Translations under genes and position numbers: made by a program | Notes under the pieces: model-generated | Told to the model about the DNA's origin: nothing | The model's input: the letters and a program-made list of their open reading frames with translations, nothing else | Database searches by the model: none | Shown: positions 10,200 through 22,516 of the stretch, in pieces | Layout of the letters: each line of letters begins with the position of its first letter | How positions within the stretch are numbered: the stretch's first letter is position 1 | Assembly (NCBI GenBank): GCA_037367355.1 | Contig: CM074700.1 | Coordinates: forward strand, 806,001 to 870,000 | Reading direction: 5' to 3' | DNA length: 64,000 bases | DNA from: Neoscytalidium dimidiatum | Lineage: Eukaryota; Ascomycota; Dothideomycetes; Botryosphaeriales; Botryosphaeriaceae

Positions 10200-11266
10200 G
10201 ATGGCTGCGGAAGGAGGGCGACGAGGTAGCGAAATGTGCAGCGGGGTGGAGAAAGAATGTCGGGGAACGGCGGGGTGCAAAATGCTTGGGTGGTGACGGG
10301 ACGGCCCCTCGAGCGGTGACGCAGCCAGCCCGTCCGAAGCATCCCAGCACAGTCAGTCCCGATAAGATAATCGCGATGGCCGGACTCGGGCAGAACGCGA
10401 AGGAAACTCACCTTCTCCTTTCGCGACCTGCTAAGCTTTATGAAGAAGTCGCACACCTCTAAGTTTCCATGCTTCGAAATCCACCTTGAAATTGCTCGCG
10501 ACACCAATGCGTCCGATTCTCTGTCGTACGAGTTGTATAATCGACCGTTCCTCAGCACCACTTTGTGCAACGTCTGCCGCCCGTACAGTGCATCCAGAAT
10601 GACCCACGTATTCGATGGCGGCAGTCGCTGCTTCGCAATCTTCTTTTCAAGTTCAAGGTCCTTCTCATTAAGTGGCAGCTGAGTCGAGATACGCATGGCG
10701 TCGCCCAGCTCGAGCCTTCCCAACAATGGTGCCCATTGTTTGACTTCTGGCAACCAATCACTTCGGTAGACGGCGTTGATCATCTTCCAGAGGCGGATAT
10801 GACTCTTTTTGAGCTTCATGTACTTGACCGAACTAATTCTTGTGAGAGTACCGAGTTCGTCCATAGTGGTCTCAATGATAGCCTCTTGCGCGAGAGAGAG
10901 CATTTCTGGTCGGACTGCGTCGTCGTTGTCGAGGAGCAGGACCTCCATTTGACATCGCAGAAGAATCCGAGCAATATCGGCCTGGCCCTTGGGATACACT
11001 CTTCGTATTTCGGGGTCTGAATCCTTTGGTGACGAACTTTTCAGCGCCTCCGTCGACCGGTATGGGTTTTTGCGTAGTCTTGTGCTTCTGAACGTCGGAA
11101 AGGCCGCCCTAGACACCACAGCGCCGGAACCCGGGTAGGATGGCGAAGATGTGGAGCAACCAGTGTTATCCGAGCAGCCGTCAATTCTGTCAGCCCTCAC
11201 TCCAGCTTTCCCGATTAAAGAGTCCCGCCGAGTGCGTGCACGCCTGGACCATGACGAAGTATCCAT
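10148..11266 (-). CDS. Unrecognised protein upstream of DCN1, 3' end uncertain
   Basis: This is a long minus-strand frame I do not recognise. From the first sensible ATG at 11266 it reads 372 aa to a stop at 10148, overlapping the first 52 bases of the same-strand DCN1 coding region. The first 95 residues are Ser/Arg-rich and probably disordered. The remainder (from about EIRRVYPKGQADIARILL) looks like a folded, mostly helical protein with alternating Leu, Lys and Glu. A strong GTGAGT donor at 10411-10406 follows residue 285 in phase 0. The codons after it become Arg/Pro/His-rich and shadow-like, so the true gene probably splices or ends there. One acceptor after CTCGAG would read in frame into DCN1. 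No membrane segment or signal peptide is evident. Confidence 0.6.
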   Translation of the reverse strand: MDTSSWSRRARTRRDSLIGKAGVRADRIDGCSDNTGCSTSSPSYPGSGAVVSRAAFPTFRSTRLRKNPYRSTEALKSSSPKDSDPEIRRVYPKGQADIARILLRCQMEVLLLDNDDAVRPEMLSLAQEAIIETTMDELGTLTRISSVKYMKLKKSHIRLWKMINAVYRSDWLPEVKQWAPLLGRLELGDAMRISTQLPLNEKDLELEKKIAKQRLPPSNTWVILDALYGRQTLHKVVLRNGRLYNSYDRESDALVSRAISRWISKHGNLEVCDFFIKLSRSRKEKVSFLRVLPESGHRDYLIGTDCAGMLRTGWLRHRSRGRPVTTQAFCTPPFPDILSPPRCTFRYLVALLPQPSCLLLTQRRKRLPSSRL

Positions 11267-11597
11267 ATCGAAAGAGCAAAACAAAAGATTTATGTTGATG
11301 GATACCGGACTGAATAATAGAAAAGATGAAGAGGCTCCGCCGGAGAGAAAAATCAACGGAGGACTAGATTGACATTGAGAGGAAAGGAAAATGACTGTAT
11401 CACACATGCAGTTTCCTCCAGGGCTGTCGGCCGTGAGCCCCCTTTGCCCCAGTGGTATCAATAAGGAAAGCGCAAACCAGCCCACGCCACAAATGAAAGA
11501 CAAGAGTTGTACATTGCCGCTCCAAACGCGTGAAGATCGTCGCCTCGTTCCATCCTCCTCCGTCAATAAAGAAAGTGAGTTTGCGAAGGAGCGCAAC
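11267..11597. other. Intergenic region between MVP1 and the unrecognised gene
   Basis: This 331-base spacer separates two minus-strand genes. It should hold the MVP1 3' UTR and the promoter of the gene starting at 11266. No further feature is seen. Confidence 0.45.
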
Positions 11598-13974
11598 TTA
11601 ATCACCCAAGGGCATTCCCTCGACCTCCTCGCTCAACGCTCTCCAATTGTCCGCCTGAAGTTCGGCATACTTGACGCGCTCCTGGCTCCAATCTTGATGA
11701 AGCTTGCTGACATGGTACATAGATTGTTGGAAGAACAAGATCTCGTCGCGGATGCACTCCTTGATGAAGACACTGCGCGCATGTTGGTTGACAATGGATT
11801 GCTTGTCCTGTTTCCAATGTTAGTAGAGCTCGATTTGCGTCTCCAAAGGCATGTTTGACCTACCCTGACAATGGCCTCCTCGACCTTCTCGGCCTCACCA
11901 GGCTTGACAAGATGCTCCGGCTTGTTCCTGATGCCCTGCAATTTGTTCTCGTTGTTCTGTATACGGCGTTCCAGCTGAGGAATATTGTCTCGGTCCAGAC
12001 GGTCTCTACGATCGAACAAGTCCCGCATACTGACGAGGCAGTCTCTCTGCCTCTTCAAGTCTTCCAGCACACCCTCATCCCAGGCTCTGGCCTCATCCTC
12101 TAAAAGACTCTGCGAGGCCTGAAGGTGCTTGGCAGTTGACTGAAGACCCTCGTTGAGAAGAGGGACATCATTGGTATCCACGGCATAAGTATCATTGGAG
12201 GCCTCTGTTAGAGCCTGCAGAGCCAGGCCAAAGCGCATGTAGTCAGCAGCTACACCCTCATTGCGCTTGCAGAGGCGCTCCATGAGCTGGCACAGATTAA
12301 TGTACATCTCCGCCGAGCGGCGTACACCAGACCGGACGGTATCGAACATTTCCTGCAGGGTCGGCGGGAGGGAGTCCTCAAGACCTGGCGGCAAGGCTCT
12401 TCCGATAAATTCCTCTTGGATTGATATCGTGGCTTGCTTTCGCCATACCGCAAGTTCCTGTGGGGCGTCAGCGACTCGAGCATTTGGAGAAAATGATGGG
12501 TCAGACTTCTACCGTTGGAACAGTCAAGAACATGATGACAAGTTGCTCTTGACTGAGGACAGGGTGCCGGACCAAAGCATTGGCAAATCTTGCAAGGCCT
12601 CGCCTCCGTTTCTCGACGAAAGAAGCATCCGCTGCAAGGTAATTGCCATTAACTAATAAGTTAGCACTATTCACTCAACTCTTGAGCGCATATACTTACT
12701 AGCGACCCTCTTAGGTGGAAGTAAAGGCAGTTGTCTAAACGGGTATCTCTTGTGCAAGCAATCCAACAACCAAACAAAATCACTGTATCTCCTCACAACC
12801 TTACTGTTCCTGCGCGCACTGCATACTTGGTAGTTGCGGTGCTGAAATAAGAATATGCCCTCCTTCTCTGGAATCGCAGTGACGATAATAACCTCTTCGG
12901 CTCCGTTTTTCGCCACCCGTCCACCTCCCAAGGATCTGCCTAGGCCGGTGGGATCGTTGTTGCCATCGCCTTCTCCTGCAGGTGCACCGAATCCCTCGCC
13001 GAGACCAGCATTGGAGAAACCGTTGCCAGTGGGTTCTCCAAACCCGCCCCAACCGGCACTGTCTCCATTGGAGGACTGGCTCTTTCCCAAGGTATTACCA
13101 TTACCAGTATTTTCCGTCTGCTCTGCAGCAGTCGTGAAGCTGCTTGTTGTCCTGGGGAATCCGTTGCCATTGGATATAGCAGGCGGCGTCGCGCGGGCTC
13201 CATTTTCCTGAGGAGAATCCGTTATAGCAGTATGGCTGTGACCCTTGTGTACATCTGGACTGTTCCAGGGATCGGCATCGAGTCCAAATGACGCTTTGCG
13301 CATAGTCGGGGTAGACTGGTTCTTGGGAGTAGCTGGTTGGGCAGGCTTAGGGGCGGTAGGCGGCGTCGCCGATATGGGCGCCGGCGCTTCCTTTGGTTCC
13401 TGCTTCTTTGCAGGCCTCGCGATGCTAGGAACCGGCAGGTCTGCAGTCGTGTGAGCGTATGGCTGGTGGCGAAGACCCTGCTTGGAGAACACATACCTTT
13501 TCTGCGCTCATCAACACCGTCAAGGGTTATATCTTCACCCTCCTGCGCCAGACCCACCAATGCGAGCAGCACATTGAACTCCCCACGGCCGATACCGCTC
13601 TCCGGCTCCTGTCCGTTTGGTACTACAATGTCCAGGATCTTGGCCTGCGCGTCGGGCCCCAGGTTGCTCTCACTCAGCAGCTTCCTGATGCCGCTCAAGC
13701 TGACGCCGCCGCCGAAACGATCGCCCGCATCTAGCAGGGCATCATAGGTATCAATGTAGCTCTCAGGCACCTCTGCGGCGGGCAACAGGGTCTTGACGAC
13801 ATTGGCGCGAGCGGACTTCTTGGGCGCCGGGTAGCCCCAGGGCGAGTCGGAGCCGTCGAGGTCATCGCCGAACAAGCTAGACGTGGATTTGTTTGCCGGC
13901 GCCGAGTCGTCGTCGAACAGCGCCGACTGTTTTGCCTGCGAGTGGTCGTCCGGTGACGTGCCGAACAGCGACAT
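11598..13974 (-). CDS. MVP1: Sorting nexin Mvp1 (PX-BAR protein)
   Basis: Mvp1 is a PX-BAR sorting nexin that binds PI3P on endosomes and drives retromer-independent recycling. I join five exons (13974-13497, 13440-12700, 12652-12513, 12457-11864, 11807-11598) into 720 aa, with matching phases throughout. The N-terminal part (MSLFGTSPDD, ALFDDD, SSLFGDDL) is the family's usual start. An EH-like helical segment with LLDAGDRFGGG follows, then a Pro/Ser/Asn/Gly-rich linker. The PX domain (VSARRNSKVVRRYSDFVWL-type core: RRYSDF, LPLLPPKRV) is interrupted by the second intron and continues as NGNYLAADASFVEKRRRGLARF. The rest is a coiled BAR domain ending with QERVKYAELQADNWRALSEEVEG. Lengths and domain order are typical. 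Confidence 0.95.
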
Positions 13975-14644
13975 GGCGGTCTGCGTCGTCTGGCGTCGCG
14001 TGCGGAAAACAAGGAATGAAGGTAGCTGCGGCGGCGCGAGATGGAAACGTCTATGAACGATGGCGCATGCCTCGCAGGATCCCGGCGGCTTCAAAAAGAG
14101 GATGGGCGCTTGGGCTGCGGTCGAGTGGATGTGTGTGTGCCAATGCCGTGCTGATATGGCGCAGCTCGAGCGACGCTTGCCCTACCCTACGCAATCAGCC
14201 GCCGCCCACTTGCGGCCAGGGAAGCTCGGGCCTGTTTTCGGTGTCGCCTCTGGGCTTTGCTGGCACCGCCAATCATGACTAGCTTCCCGCGCTTCCGCGT
14301 CGAATCATCCTTGATCGAGCCCTGACGTCTCAGACTGCGCTTCGTGAAATCTGTTAAATTTTAAGTACATACAGTGTTTGCTAAAGCTACGTAGGTGGAT
14401 GATCAGGACTCGGCCCCGACGACCGGTCAAATGCCTCCACTCCTGCTCCTGAATACCCTGGGTATCATTATCTCCAATCCGAAACATTCGAAAATGCGCC
14501 CTGCTCCATGCATAGCAAAACATGCGCTTTTGCCTTCCTAAAATAATGCAATGACACCGTCCGCCAACTCCTGTGGTAAACCCAAAAAAAAAAAAAACCA
14601 ATGCAAGAACGATTTCTCTTGTCCTTGAACGCCGTTCCTGGCCC
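13975..14644. promoter_or_regulatory. MVP1 upstream region / PalH 3' region
   Basis: This 670-base region lies between two minus-strand genes. It contains a run of 14 A at 14584-14597, close to the PalH stop codon. No coding sequence is supported. Confidence 0.4.
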
Positions 14645-16993
14645 TTACCGTTGGGAGCCTATTATGTTACGCGGCGATTGTTGAGGGCCGCCGAAGCTGG
14701 CGGGCGACGTGGGACTAACTGGACCCGATGCGCTCCCTGATGTTGCGTAGTCATGCACCTGTACCTGAGGATGAGGCGCTGGGGCCGTCTCAATGACCAG
14801 GCGCGGGGTGTTATTTCTCTCCGGAGACGTTGAGGAATCCACGGGGCCTTCCTCTTTCGAGCGCTCCCGATTTCGGTCCTGATCCTGGGTTGCCGAGTCA
14901 TTAGGCCGCTGGAGACTGTTCTGTGAGGCTTCTGTGAGAGCCTTCAGAGCATCAGGCGACCATGTACGACCACCACGTGGCTGCGCTGGAATGACCGTAA
15001 TTGGGAGACTGGCATCCTTTGGTTTTTGCTCTCCAGGCTCGAACAGCTTCTCGCCTTGTTCTGCGAGAAATGCCCCTATTCTCCCTTTCAATCCCCAACG
15101 GCCTTGGTTATTTGTGGCCGATGGAGTTGGTGGAAGCTCCTTGTCATACGGCTCTATAACCCTCGCACTCAGAATTTGGGGCGGAGGCGTTGTCCGTCGC
15201 CTTCTAAAAGGATTGAGATGTTGCCATAGTGGACTGAATCGCCCGAACATGGTGACGGTATGCTGAGGCGGCTTTTGGTCCTCAAGGTCGCTGACTTTGG
15301 CCATCGGTTGCGAGTCTAACGTTGTTGATGTGTTGCGCCGGTGCACGTTCCCCAAGTCAAATCTAATGTGATCTCCCTCGGTGGGCTGTTGCCTCTCAGC
15401 GGACGGTGTGTTTTCAGTGATCGTATGATAACGAACAGCGTACACAGTGCTAGCTGCACTTGTTGTGTCCGTTCTGCTTATGGGTGTTGCTACGGGAGGT
15501 GGAACTGTTGGGCCAGCCCCGAGAGCCAAGCCTGGTGTCTCAGAATTCGTGCCTGCTTCTGTGCCGAGTTGATGTGAGTGTACTCGGCCCAGTGGAATGT
15601 AGCTTCGATCTTCGAACTGAGACTGTCTGACTCGGCTGTTGCGCTGGGAGACGCCGCCATAGCCGAAGCCACGTGCTGAAGAATATGCGCCACCTCCACT
15701 ACCCCGATCGTCTTTGCTGTTGGGATCTCGTCGTATGCCGGGCCAATTGATTTCTTCTGAGGGAGTGATGTCCAGCATCTCATCGCCGTCAAAGATCTCC
15801 CTCCCCAGAATTCCATCTTTCTTGTCTTCTCTTTCCAACGCTTCGATGCGCTCGACCCATTCCCATACAATAACACTGGCTGCTGCTGCGCCAACCCAGC
15901 GGAAATAATCTCCCCAACCTGCAACACTGTAGTCTGAAATGTCCGTCGCAAAGAACACGACGGGGGTGAGAATGGCAACAATAGAAAGTAGAGCGACTAG
16001 AGTTATGTTGTACATCATCCAGTGGTAAAAGGCGTATCGTCGTTTCGTCAGTGCGTAGTAGAGGACCCAGGCAGCGTACAGCATGCTCAGGGCCAACTCG
16101 AACAGATAACTTAATGCGGGGATTGCGTCCTTGAACTGTCGTGGCCGTCCGACGTCATGTCCCATAAAATTGTTTATGGAGCTGAAGGTCATGTCCAGGA
16201 TGATCAACGCGAATCCAACCCATTTGATGATGACCTTCTCTTTATGACGGGGGAAGAGGCGGATGAGTGTTTGGACTTGTGCCAGTAATAGAAAGATATC
16301 GGAAATGAGTCGTGAAATCTTGATCTCCAGGCCTCCTACTACTTCTTGGCGAATGGCCGTGGCGTCCATGTAGCCGTCGTGGTACTGTTGTTCCGCAATA
16401 CGAAAGGTGTCGGCTGTCGCAATGGTCATGGAAATGGCAACAGTCAATGCTGCAACCTTCTGAAGCCAGGGTCGCGATCCGACACCGATGATAGATGTTC
16501 CTCCGCCTGCACCGCTGATCATTCCACGCCTCCCCAGCAGGCCGGATCTTCCTCCGGGGCCTCCGACGAAGAAAGTACGGGGCGTGATAAGCAACATAAT
16601 AACGAGCATCCAGGCGATAACGGTTGCGGCGCCAGTCGCATACACCTGAGGGGCAACGGACGCATAGAAGGGATCCTGCATGTCGATCACATCGGAGGCA
16701 TCGCGGGAGGTTGTGGGGACAGCGGTGCAGGCGGGCGTAAACAGGGCGTCGGCGGTAAGCGTGATCGTGGACGAAGGGCTGAGGATGATTACGCCGTCGG
16801 ATGGCAGCGCAAAGGGAGTACATAGCTGGCTATCGGTCAGCAAGGCGGCTGGAGGTGGACGCGCGATCGCGCGGGCGAGGACTCACAGCTTGGTCGGCGT
16901 CGACCGAGGTGCGCCGACCGGCGCTCGCGAAGTCCTCGCGAAACGGCATCGTGGTGGTGGTCCGGACCCGTCTACTCGAGCGCAACGCGGCAT
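14645..16993 (-). CDS. palH: pH-response sensor PalH/Rim21
   Basis: PalH is the plasma-membrane seven-helix sensor of the fungal ambient-pH (Pal/Rim) pathway. It recruits arrestin PalF and leads to proteolysis of the PacC factor. The main exon (16829-14645) encodes LCTPFALPSDGVIILSPSS, several membrane helices (ATVIAWMLVIMLLITPRTFF, AALTVAISMTIATADTF, VGFALIILDMTFSSINNF, ALSMLYAAWVLYYALTKRRYAFYHW and others up to about residue 360), then a cytosolic tail of about 400 residues rich in Pro and Ser. The main exon opens without an ATG. I therefore add a 107-base first exon (16993-16887) joined over a 57-base intron with a CTGAC branch point, giving 763 aa. The first exon is inferred from splice signals and phase only, so the N-terminal 35 residues are less certain. 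Confidence 0.92.
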
Positions 16994-18434
16994 GACCGAC
17001 GGCCGGCGGTGGTGGTAGGCGTAGCGATGGAGATAGTCGTCATTCCTCGATGGGTGCGATGCAGGGCGATGGGGGTGGTTGCAAGATTGCGATGCTTGGA
17101 GAATGCTTGGGCACTCTTGGGACGAGGGCTGGCTGAGGAGAAAGCGGGCGGCGCTCCAGCCAGGTCCACAGGCGCGATCGCCTCTACGCCGGCTCTTACC
17201 GGGGGCGCGCCTGAGGGGGGCTCGGGGCTCGTCTCATCAGCGGGATGGCCTGCCTCGCCGTGTCTGGCCTGCAACAATGCCCCCGGCCTCGCGCAGCGTG
17301 CGCTCCCCCGCCGCCACTCTCCCGTTTCCACAGCTGCGTGAGGCGCGTTCAGAGGCGCGAGCTGACGCAAGGGCCTGTCCGCACATCCTCAGGACCTTCG
17401 CATGGCAAGCTTTCCCAAGGACCAGGGCCAAGCATTTTCACCCAACTTGTTGCAGACCCCAGGGACCGTCACACCGCTTGGCCACCTGTCGCTGCGCTGC
17501 CAGCGCACCCTTTGATCGCCTCGGACCCCGACAGTGCATGTCCCGAACGCCTCCAGCTTGACCTGTGCTTGCCCATCCGCAACGCGCCATCTGCCGGACG
17601 TTTGCTTGACCGGCCACACTACTGCGAAACGCCTATTCATCAAAGTGTCGCACCGGCTCACGATCATCTGTTCAGCAGCGCGAATCGATGCAGGCAGCCC
17701 GCCCGCCCGCGGCCTCGCACCCCTCGGCCCATGAAATGGAGGCTAGCGCATGCCAAACTTCTGCGACGCGGCCGGGGCCCCGGCGATTGTGACTGGTGCA
17801 TCCCCGTTCCCTCCACCACCAATTGACGTCGCCATTCGATGGAGCCATTCCAATATGTTTTCGAGTGCATAGCCGCCGCCTGCAAGCCTCTAATTTCAAT
17901 GAATCGGGCACGTGTGGTTCCTCCATGTGCATTCGGCGTGTGCAGATTCTTTCTATTTCCTATCGTGCTGCGCGGTTCACGTCCCTGCCGTTCTGACGGA
18001 AATGAAACTATGGCTGGGCATAAATCGCGCACGCGTCTCATTACCATGCTAACCACTTTTATCTTTGTCGGCTTCTATTTTCAGTATCTGGCCTATTTAC
18101 TACACTTTGACGTAATACTGCCTTTTCAAGCAGGTCTTTACATCTAGTTCAGAATACTGATCAAACCTTCAAAGAAAAGTGATCAAAAATTCGAGGCCTC
18201 GGCAATCCATCAAACACGATTACTTATCCGTCCAACTCACGCGCTTCATGATCGCTTGCCATGATGAGCTCAGCAGTTTAGTGCTCTCTTGAACATAGTG
18301 CACCATTGCGATCAGTAAACTATAAATTGGGACTCCTTATAAATATGTCGTGGCTTTGGAACAATGGTGATATGCAAATAAATCTTCTCGAAATCAGAGG
18401 GATAAGAGAAGTAAGAATATCAGAAAAGCACAAC
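16994..18434. promoter_or_regulatory. Divergent intergenic region PalH / SDR gene
   Basis: This 1.44-kb region lies between divergent genes. Up to about 17830 it is GC-rich and open in several frames at once, with Arg/Pro/Ala-rich translations that I regard as chance. From about 17850 it becomes AT-rich. No gene or repeat is supported. Confidence 0.45.
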
Positions 18435-19631
18435 ATGTCGGGAGAGCTAGTTTTTGTAGGTGTTTTGCGTGCTTTTACATCCTTCGCGAGAAATGAATAA
18501 GAAAAGATATGGTTAATCCATAACCTCAATTTACCTTAGGTCACCGGCGCCGCTGCATTCCTGGGAGGTCACGTCGTCCTCGAAGCCCTGAAAGCTGGAT
18601 ACCGCGTCCGCGGCAGTGTCCGCCGGGAGGCCCAGATCGAAAGCTTGAAGGAGTATTTCGGCCCCAAATTTGGCCCTAAGGTAGAGTTTGTAATCTTGCG
18701 GGACATCACCGAGCCAGGTGCGTACGATGGTCTTCTGGACGGCGTGGCCTATGTCTTCCACGTTGCTTCTCCTCTACCGGGCAAGGTACGTTTTCTTGAT
18801 GGTTCTAATCTATACAGTCAATTGATCTGGTCATAGAGCACTCAATGGAAGAAGGACTACATTGAGCCTGCAGTGAATGGAACAACTACCATTCTCGAAG
18901 CAGCGGCGAAGATCAGTAGCATCAAGAAGGTTGTCATCACAGGCTCTATTGCTGACCTGCTCCCGTCTTCTGGATGGCCTGCTCCCGAGGAAGCTATCAC
19001 TGGTATGTCTGAACTGTGGCGAAAACTCATGGATGTGAGCTTAGATCTTATAACAGAGGACCACAAATACGAGTTGGATGCCAACCCGGACCTTGACTTC
19101 GAAACTCCGTTTGCCGCCTACGTTGCATCCAAGATTCTAGCTGCCAAGGCCGCACGGGAGTTTTATGATCAGAAGAAGCCCCAATTCAGCATCGTTAGTG
19201 TTCACCCAACGTTTATCTTTGGCGCAAACATCCTTCAGAAGTCTCCTGATGAAATTTCTGGGACGCCGGCATATCTTTGGTACTCTCTCAAGGGGCCTGA
19301 ACAGCGAATCCCGACGTCAAATTCTGTCCACGTAGCGGACGTTGCGGAGGCTCAAATCAAGGCACTGCGCCCAGACATCACTGGCTACCAGAAATTTCTA
19401 CTTTCGGATGAACCTGGCTACAGAGACTGGCAGGACGTTCTAGATTTTGTGAAGGAAAAGTATCCGGGTGAACAATGGGGTAATGCACCAGCTCCCTCGG
19501 GCAAGTGGAATCTGGATGTCAGTAAGGCTGAGAGAGTGCTGGGGATGGTGTGGAGAGATTGGAAGCAGCAGGTCATTGACACCGTCGAGCCACAGCTGAG
19601 GCTGATTAGGAAGACTCGTGGTAACTTGTGA
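18435..19631 (+). CDS. NAD(P)-dependent extended SDR (dihydroflavonol-reductase-like epimerase/ketoreductase)
   Basis: I assemble three exons (18435-18455, 18540-18785, 18837-19631) into 353 aa. A 21-base first exon (MSGELVF) joins to VTGAAAFLGGHVV, the first strand and turn of a Rossmann fold. Exon 3 holds VVITGSIADLLPSS and the catalytic Y-x-x-x-K as YVASK, and then SVHPTFIFG, typical of extended short-chain dehydrogenases of the dihydroflavonol-4-reductase / aldehyde reductase type. These reduce carbonyls with NAD(P)H; substrate is unknown. The glycine motif is unusual: the family consensus TGxxGFIGxH reads TGAAAFLGGH, so the middle glycine is Ala. The gene stands alone and no biosynthetic cluster surrounds it. 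Confidence 0.88.
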
Positions 19632-20259
19632 AATGATCTGATCAGGGGACAGGTAGAGCAGGGTGGCACCTCGAAGCCTCTGGTAGTAATATTATTATCC
19701 GAGGTACATTTCAGATTTTCAGTCAGATATTTAAGCCTCATTGGATCAGATGTTTAGACTTAGAAACCATGTGCACAGTAGTCAGAAGCGCGCCTGTGGT
19801 ACCTTAGTACATGGGAACGGGGCCCAGATATGTAAATCTGGGGAAATCTTCTCAGCACTCTGATCCAAACAGTTGCTTCGGCTCTGTACTGTGTCAAATC
19901 CAGCGGGCTTTTGCAATGCTGTCGATGCCGACCACGTATGCTGGCGTCGGCGACCGGTCACGTGTCAAAGACGTCACCTCACCGCCCAACGCACCTGCCC
20001 GAGTACGAAGTAGGCAGCCACGCAGTAAGTGGGTCAACCGAGCTATTTGGCAAATAAACAACCCAACTCCCACCTCGTACCAGACACATCCCGTCACGTC
20101 TTCCTCAGCACACCCACTACAAGATAGTTCAACACAAATTCTCCGCTCATCGCAGAATCGGCGCGAGCCTGGCTCACGATACCAACACCAGATAGTGGCC
20201 GTCCCGGAGAGCGGCTCAGCATAACTCCAGACAGCAATATTTCCGAGCGACGTGTCGGA
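19632..20259. promoter_or_regulatory. Intergenic region SDR / F-box-RCC1 gene
   Basis: This 628-base region lies between two plus-strand genes. It includes a CRE-like half-palindrome (GACGTCAC near 19970) in the presumed promoter of the downstream gene. No coding sequence is supported. Confidence 0.4.
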
Positions 20260-22516
20260 ATGGCTTCTGAAAGCCAACGTCCCAACACGCTGGGTCCCCT
20301 CTCTGATGACATTGTTTTGGACAATATCATTCCGCTGCTTGACCCGGCCAGCTTCCTGGCTTTCTGCCGAACCTGCAAATATTTCTACCATCCTTCCTTC
20401 CGTCACGATCTGAGGTTCTGGAGGGACAGCACACAATCTACCTTCAGAATTGCCAAGCATCCACTTGACTCCGACGATGGCGCCCATTGGCAGAAGCTCT
20501 ACAAGCTGCTTATGCACAACACCCGCGTGTACACCTGGGGCCAAAACTCCCGTGGTGCGCTTGGCCAGGAAGACCCTAGCATTGATCTTCCGGCTCCGTC
20601 TCCCCCTCCCCGCGGCATGCTGAGAGGGCGTGGACCCATATTAAGGCGCGGTCGTGTCAACCGCGAACTAACCCATCGAGCATTCCCTTTCGAGATGTTC
20701 AATTCGAAAGATCTTGGTATCATTGCAGATCTCCAGTGTGGCGGTTGGTCGACCACGCTCCTGACATCGAAGGGTGTTTTGTATACTGTTGGAACTTTGG
20801 ATGGAGGCAGCTTCGGTACAGGCGACGCGCGCGTGCTCAGTCCCCTTCGTTACCCCCCGGGCTTCCCACATCCTATTGATCATTATGAGCAAGCTACCGC
20901 TATCAAGCAATTCTCTTCCGGGAGATCTCACATCCTTGGACTGTCTGACAGCGGTAAAATCTGGTCCTGGCATTCAATCAACGAACCCTCTTGGAACATT
21001 GTCTTCACCGAGCGTGAAATCTCAGAGAAGTCTCACAGTTATGCAGACTCATCATATATCTTCCGTGAGAAAGCAATCTCTCGCAGCAACGGCACGGTCC
21101 GCAAGGTAGTTGCTGGATGGAGTAATAGCTCTGCGTACATCAACGGCACCGGGATCGTTCTGTGGGCCACTGCAAACAGGAAGCATTACGGATCCGACCT
21201 TGGCAAAGACACTCTCATAATCCAACACTCGGTACTTGTGCCAAGGTCCAACTACATTCGCCCACTACGAAATGCTCGTGAGCCAGATCAGACCACCGAT
21301 GAGCTTGGTTCGTCTGTTGGAGAGGTCATCAATCACATTGTTCTCGAGCACTTTGTAGTGTTCGTCACTGATCTCGGGAAGTTCTTCGCCGCAAGGATGG
21401 AGTGGAGTACCACAGACACAACTGGTCATATCGAACGTACCATCGAACTCACTGCTCTTCGCGCGGACCCAGAGACTGTAAGCAAGCGAGACAAAAAGTT
21501 CGATATCCAAGGATCATTCAGGACCTTTGCCGCCTTTAGGAACAATGGAGAAGTAATCATTGGCACACAGGATTATCTGGAGAGATGTTGGAACAGTGAT
21601 CCGTCTGTCCGGGTTTTGGACACTGCAGGTCTGAAGAAAATCCCCGCCCTTCAAAACTCAGGTGTTGTCTCCGTCGCTTTTGGCGACTACCACTACCATG
21701 CACTTCACTCAAATGGCAAGATTACTTCTTATGGTAAAGAACCCCAGCAATGCGGAGCTCTTGGACTGGGAGGCCATGGAGAGGCTGAAAGTCGTCTCAG
21801 AGGTATGCAGGAAACTATGAACGATAGACAGCTTGTTCAACACGGATACACCACAGGGCGTAAGATTTGGTTCAATGATGTGAATCGCCAGTGGATACGG
21901 TTCCTTTCTTCTGGCGGAGCTGATCCTGCAGAGGCTCAAGAGCGTATTCGTCTGACTACCACGGACATGACCGCTCTAGGAGAAGTGAGCGAGTGGATCG
22001 AGCAACAGGGTTCAGATTGGGACAAGAAGCCAGAAATAGCTGCAGCTGACGAAGATGGTCTTGGAACGCACTACGCCTTCGGTATTGCTGCTGCTGGATG
22101 GTAAGAATTCACCCCGTTTTGCGAGGAACTCTAACTGGGGTTGTCTGTTTAGGCACAGTGGCGCACTCGTTCTGGTCAATGAAACGCTCTCAAAGAAGCT
22201 GGAAGAGTCTTGTATTGTGAGGGATGGTGCCATGCAGCAAGTGAGTATAGTCTTGCACAACATGGCCTATTGGCTGTACGATGCGGGAACAGCCTTCACT
22301 AATGTATTGCAGCCAAGGCGAGTAGATCCGTCCGCATTCAACGAGCCTTGGAATCACGGTGCTGCACTGAAAGAAGGAGTCTGGTACAAGTGGGCCCAAG
22401 ACCGCTTCCCTAGGCTGAAATTATCAGACGGCCGGGACATGCCTGGTGGTGACGACGTGCCCTTTGACGAATGGAAGTATCCTAGGCCGGACTTTGTACT
22501 GGGCCATAACTTCTAG
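20260..22516 (+). CDS. F-box/RCC1-repeat protein, SCF-associated factor 1-like
   Basis: Three exons (20260-22100, 22153-22240, 22313-22516) encode 710 aa. An F-box-like helix pair is at residues 12-50 (PLSDDIVLDNIIPLLDPASFLAF, then CRTCKYFYHPSF). It is followed by RCC1-type beta-propeller blades: VYTWGQNSRGALGQ, a block around VLYTVGTLDGGSFGTGDAR, SSGRSHILGLSDSGKIWSW, and VAFGDYHYHALHSNGKITSYG with GALGLGG. The C-terminus (FAIAAAGWHSGALVLVNE and a WAQDRFPRL segment) is regenerated only after splicing. Yeast Saf1 of this architecture directs vacuolar or metabolic enzymes to SCF-mediated ubiquitination; an analogous substrate-receptor role is inferred. Splice phases agree. Confidence 0.9.

Noticed and set aside
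17079..17830. Overlapping open frames of 160-193 codons on the plus strand
   Set aside because: Several frames are open at once in a GC-rich segment; translations are Arg/Pro/Ala-rich, with no domain, no consistent codon use and no splice support.
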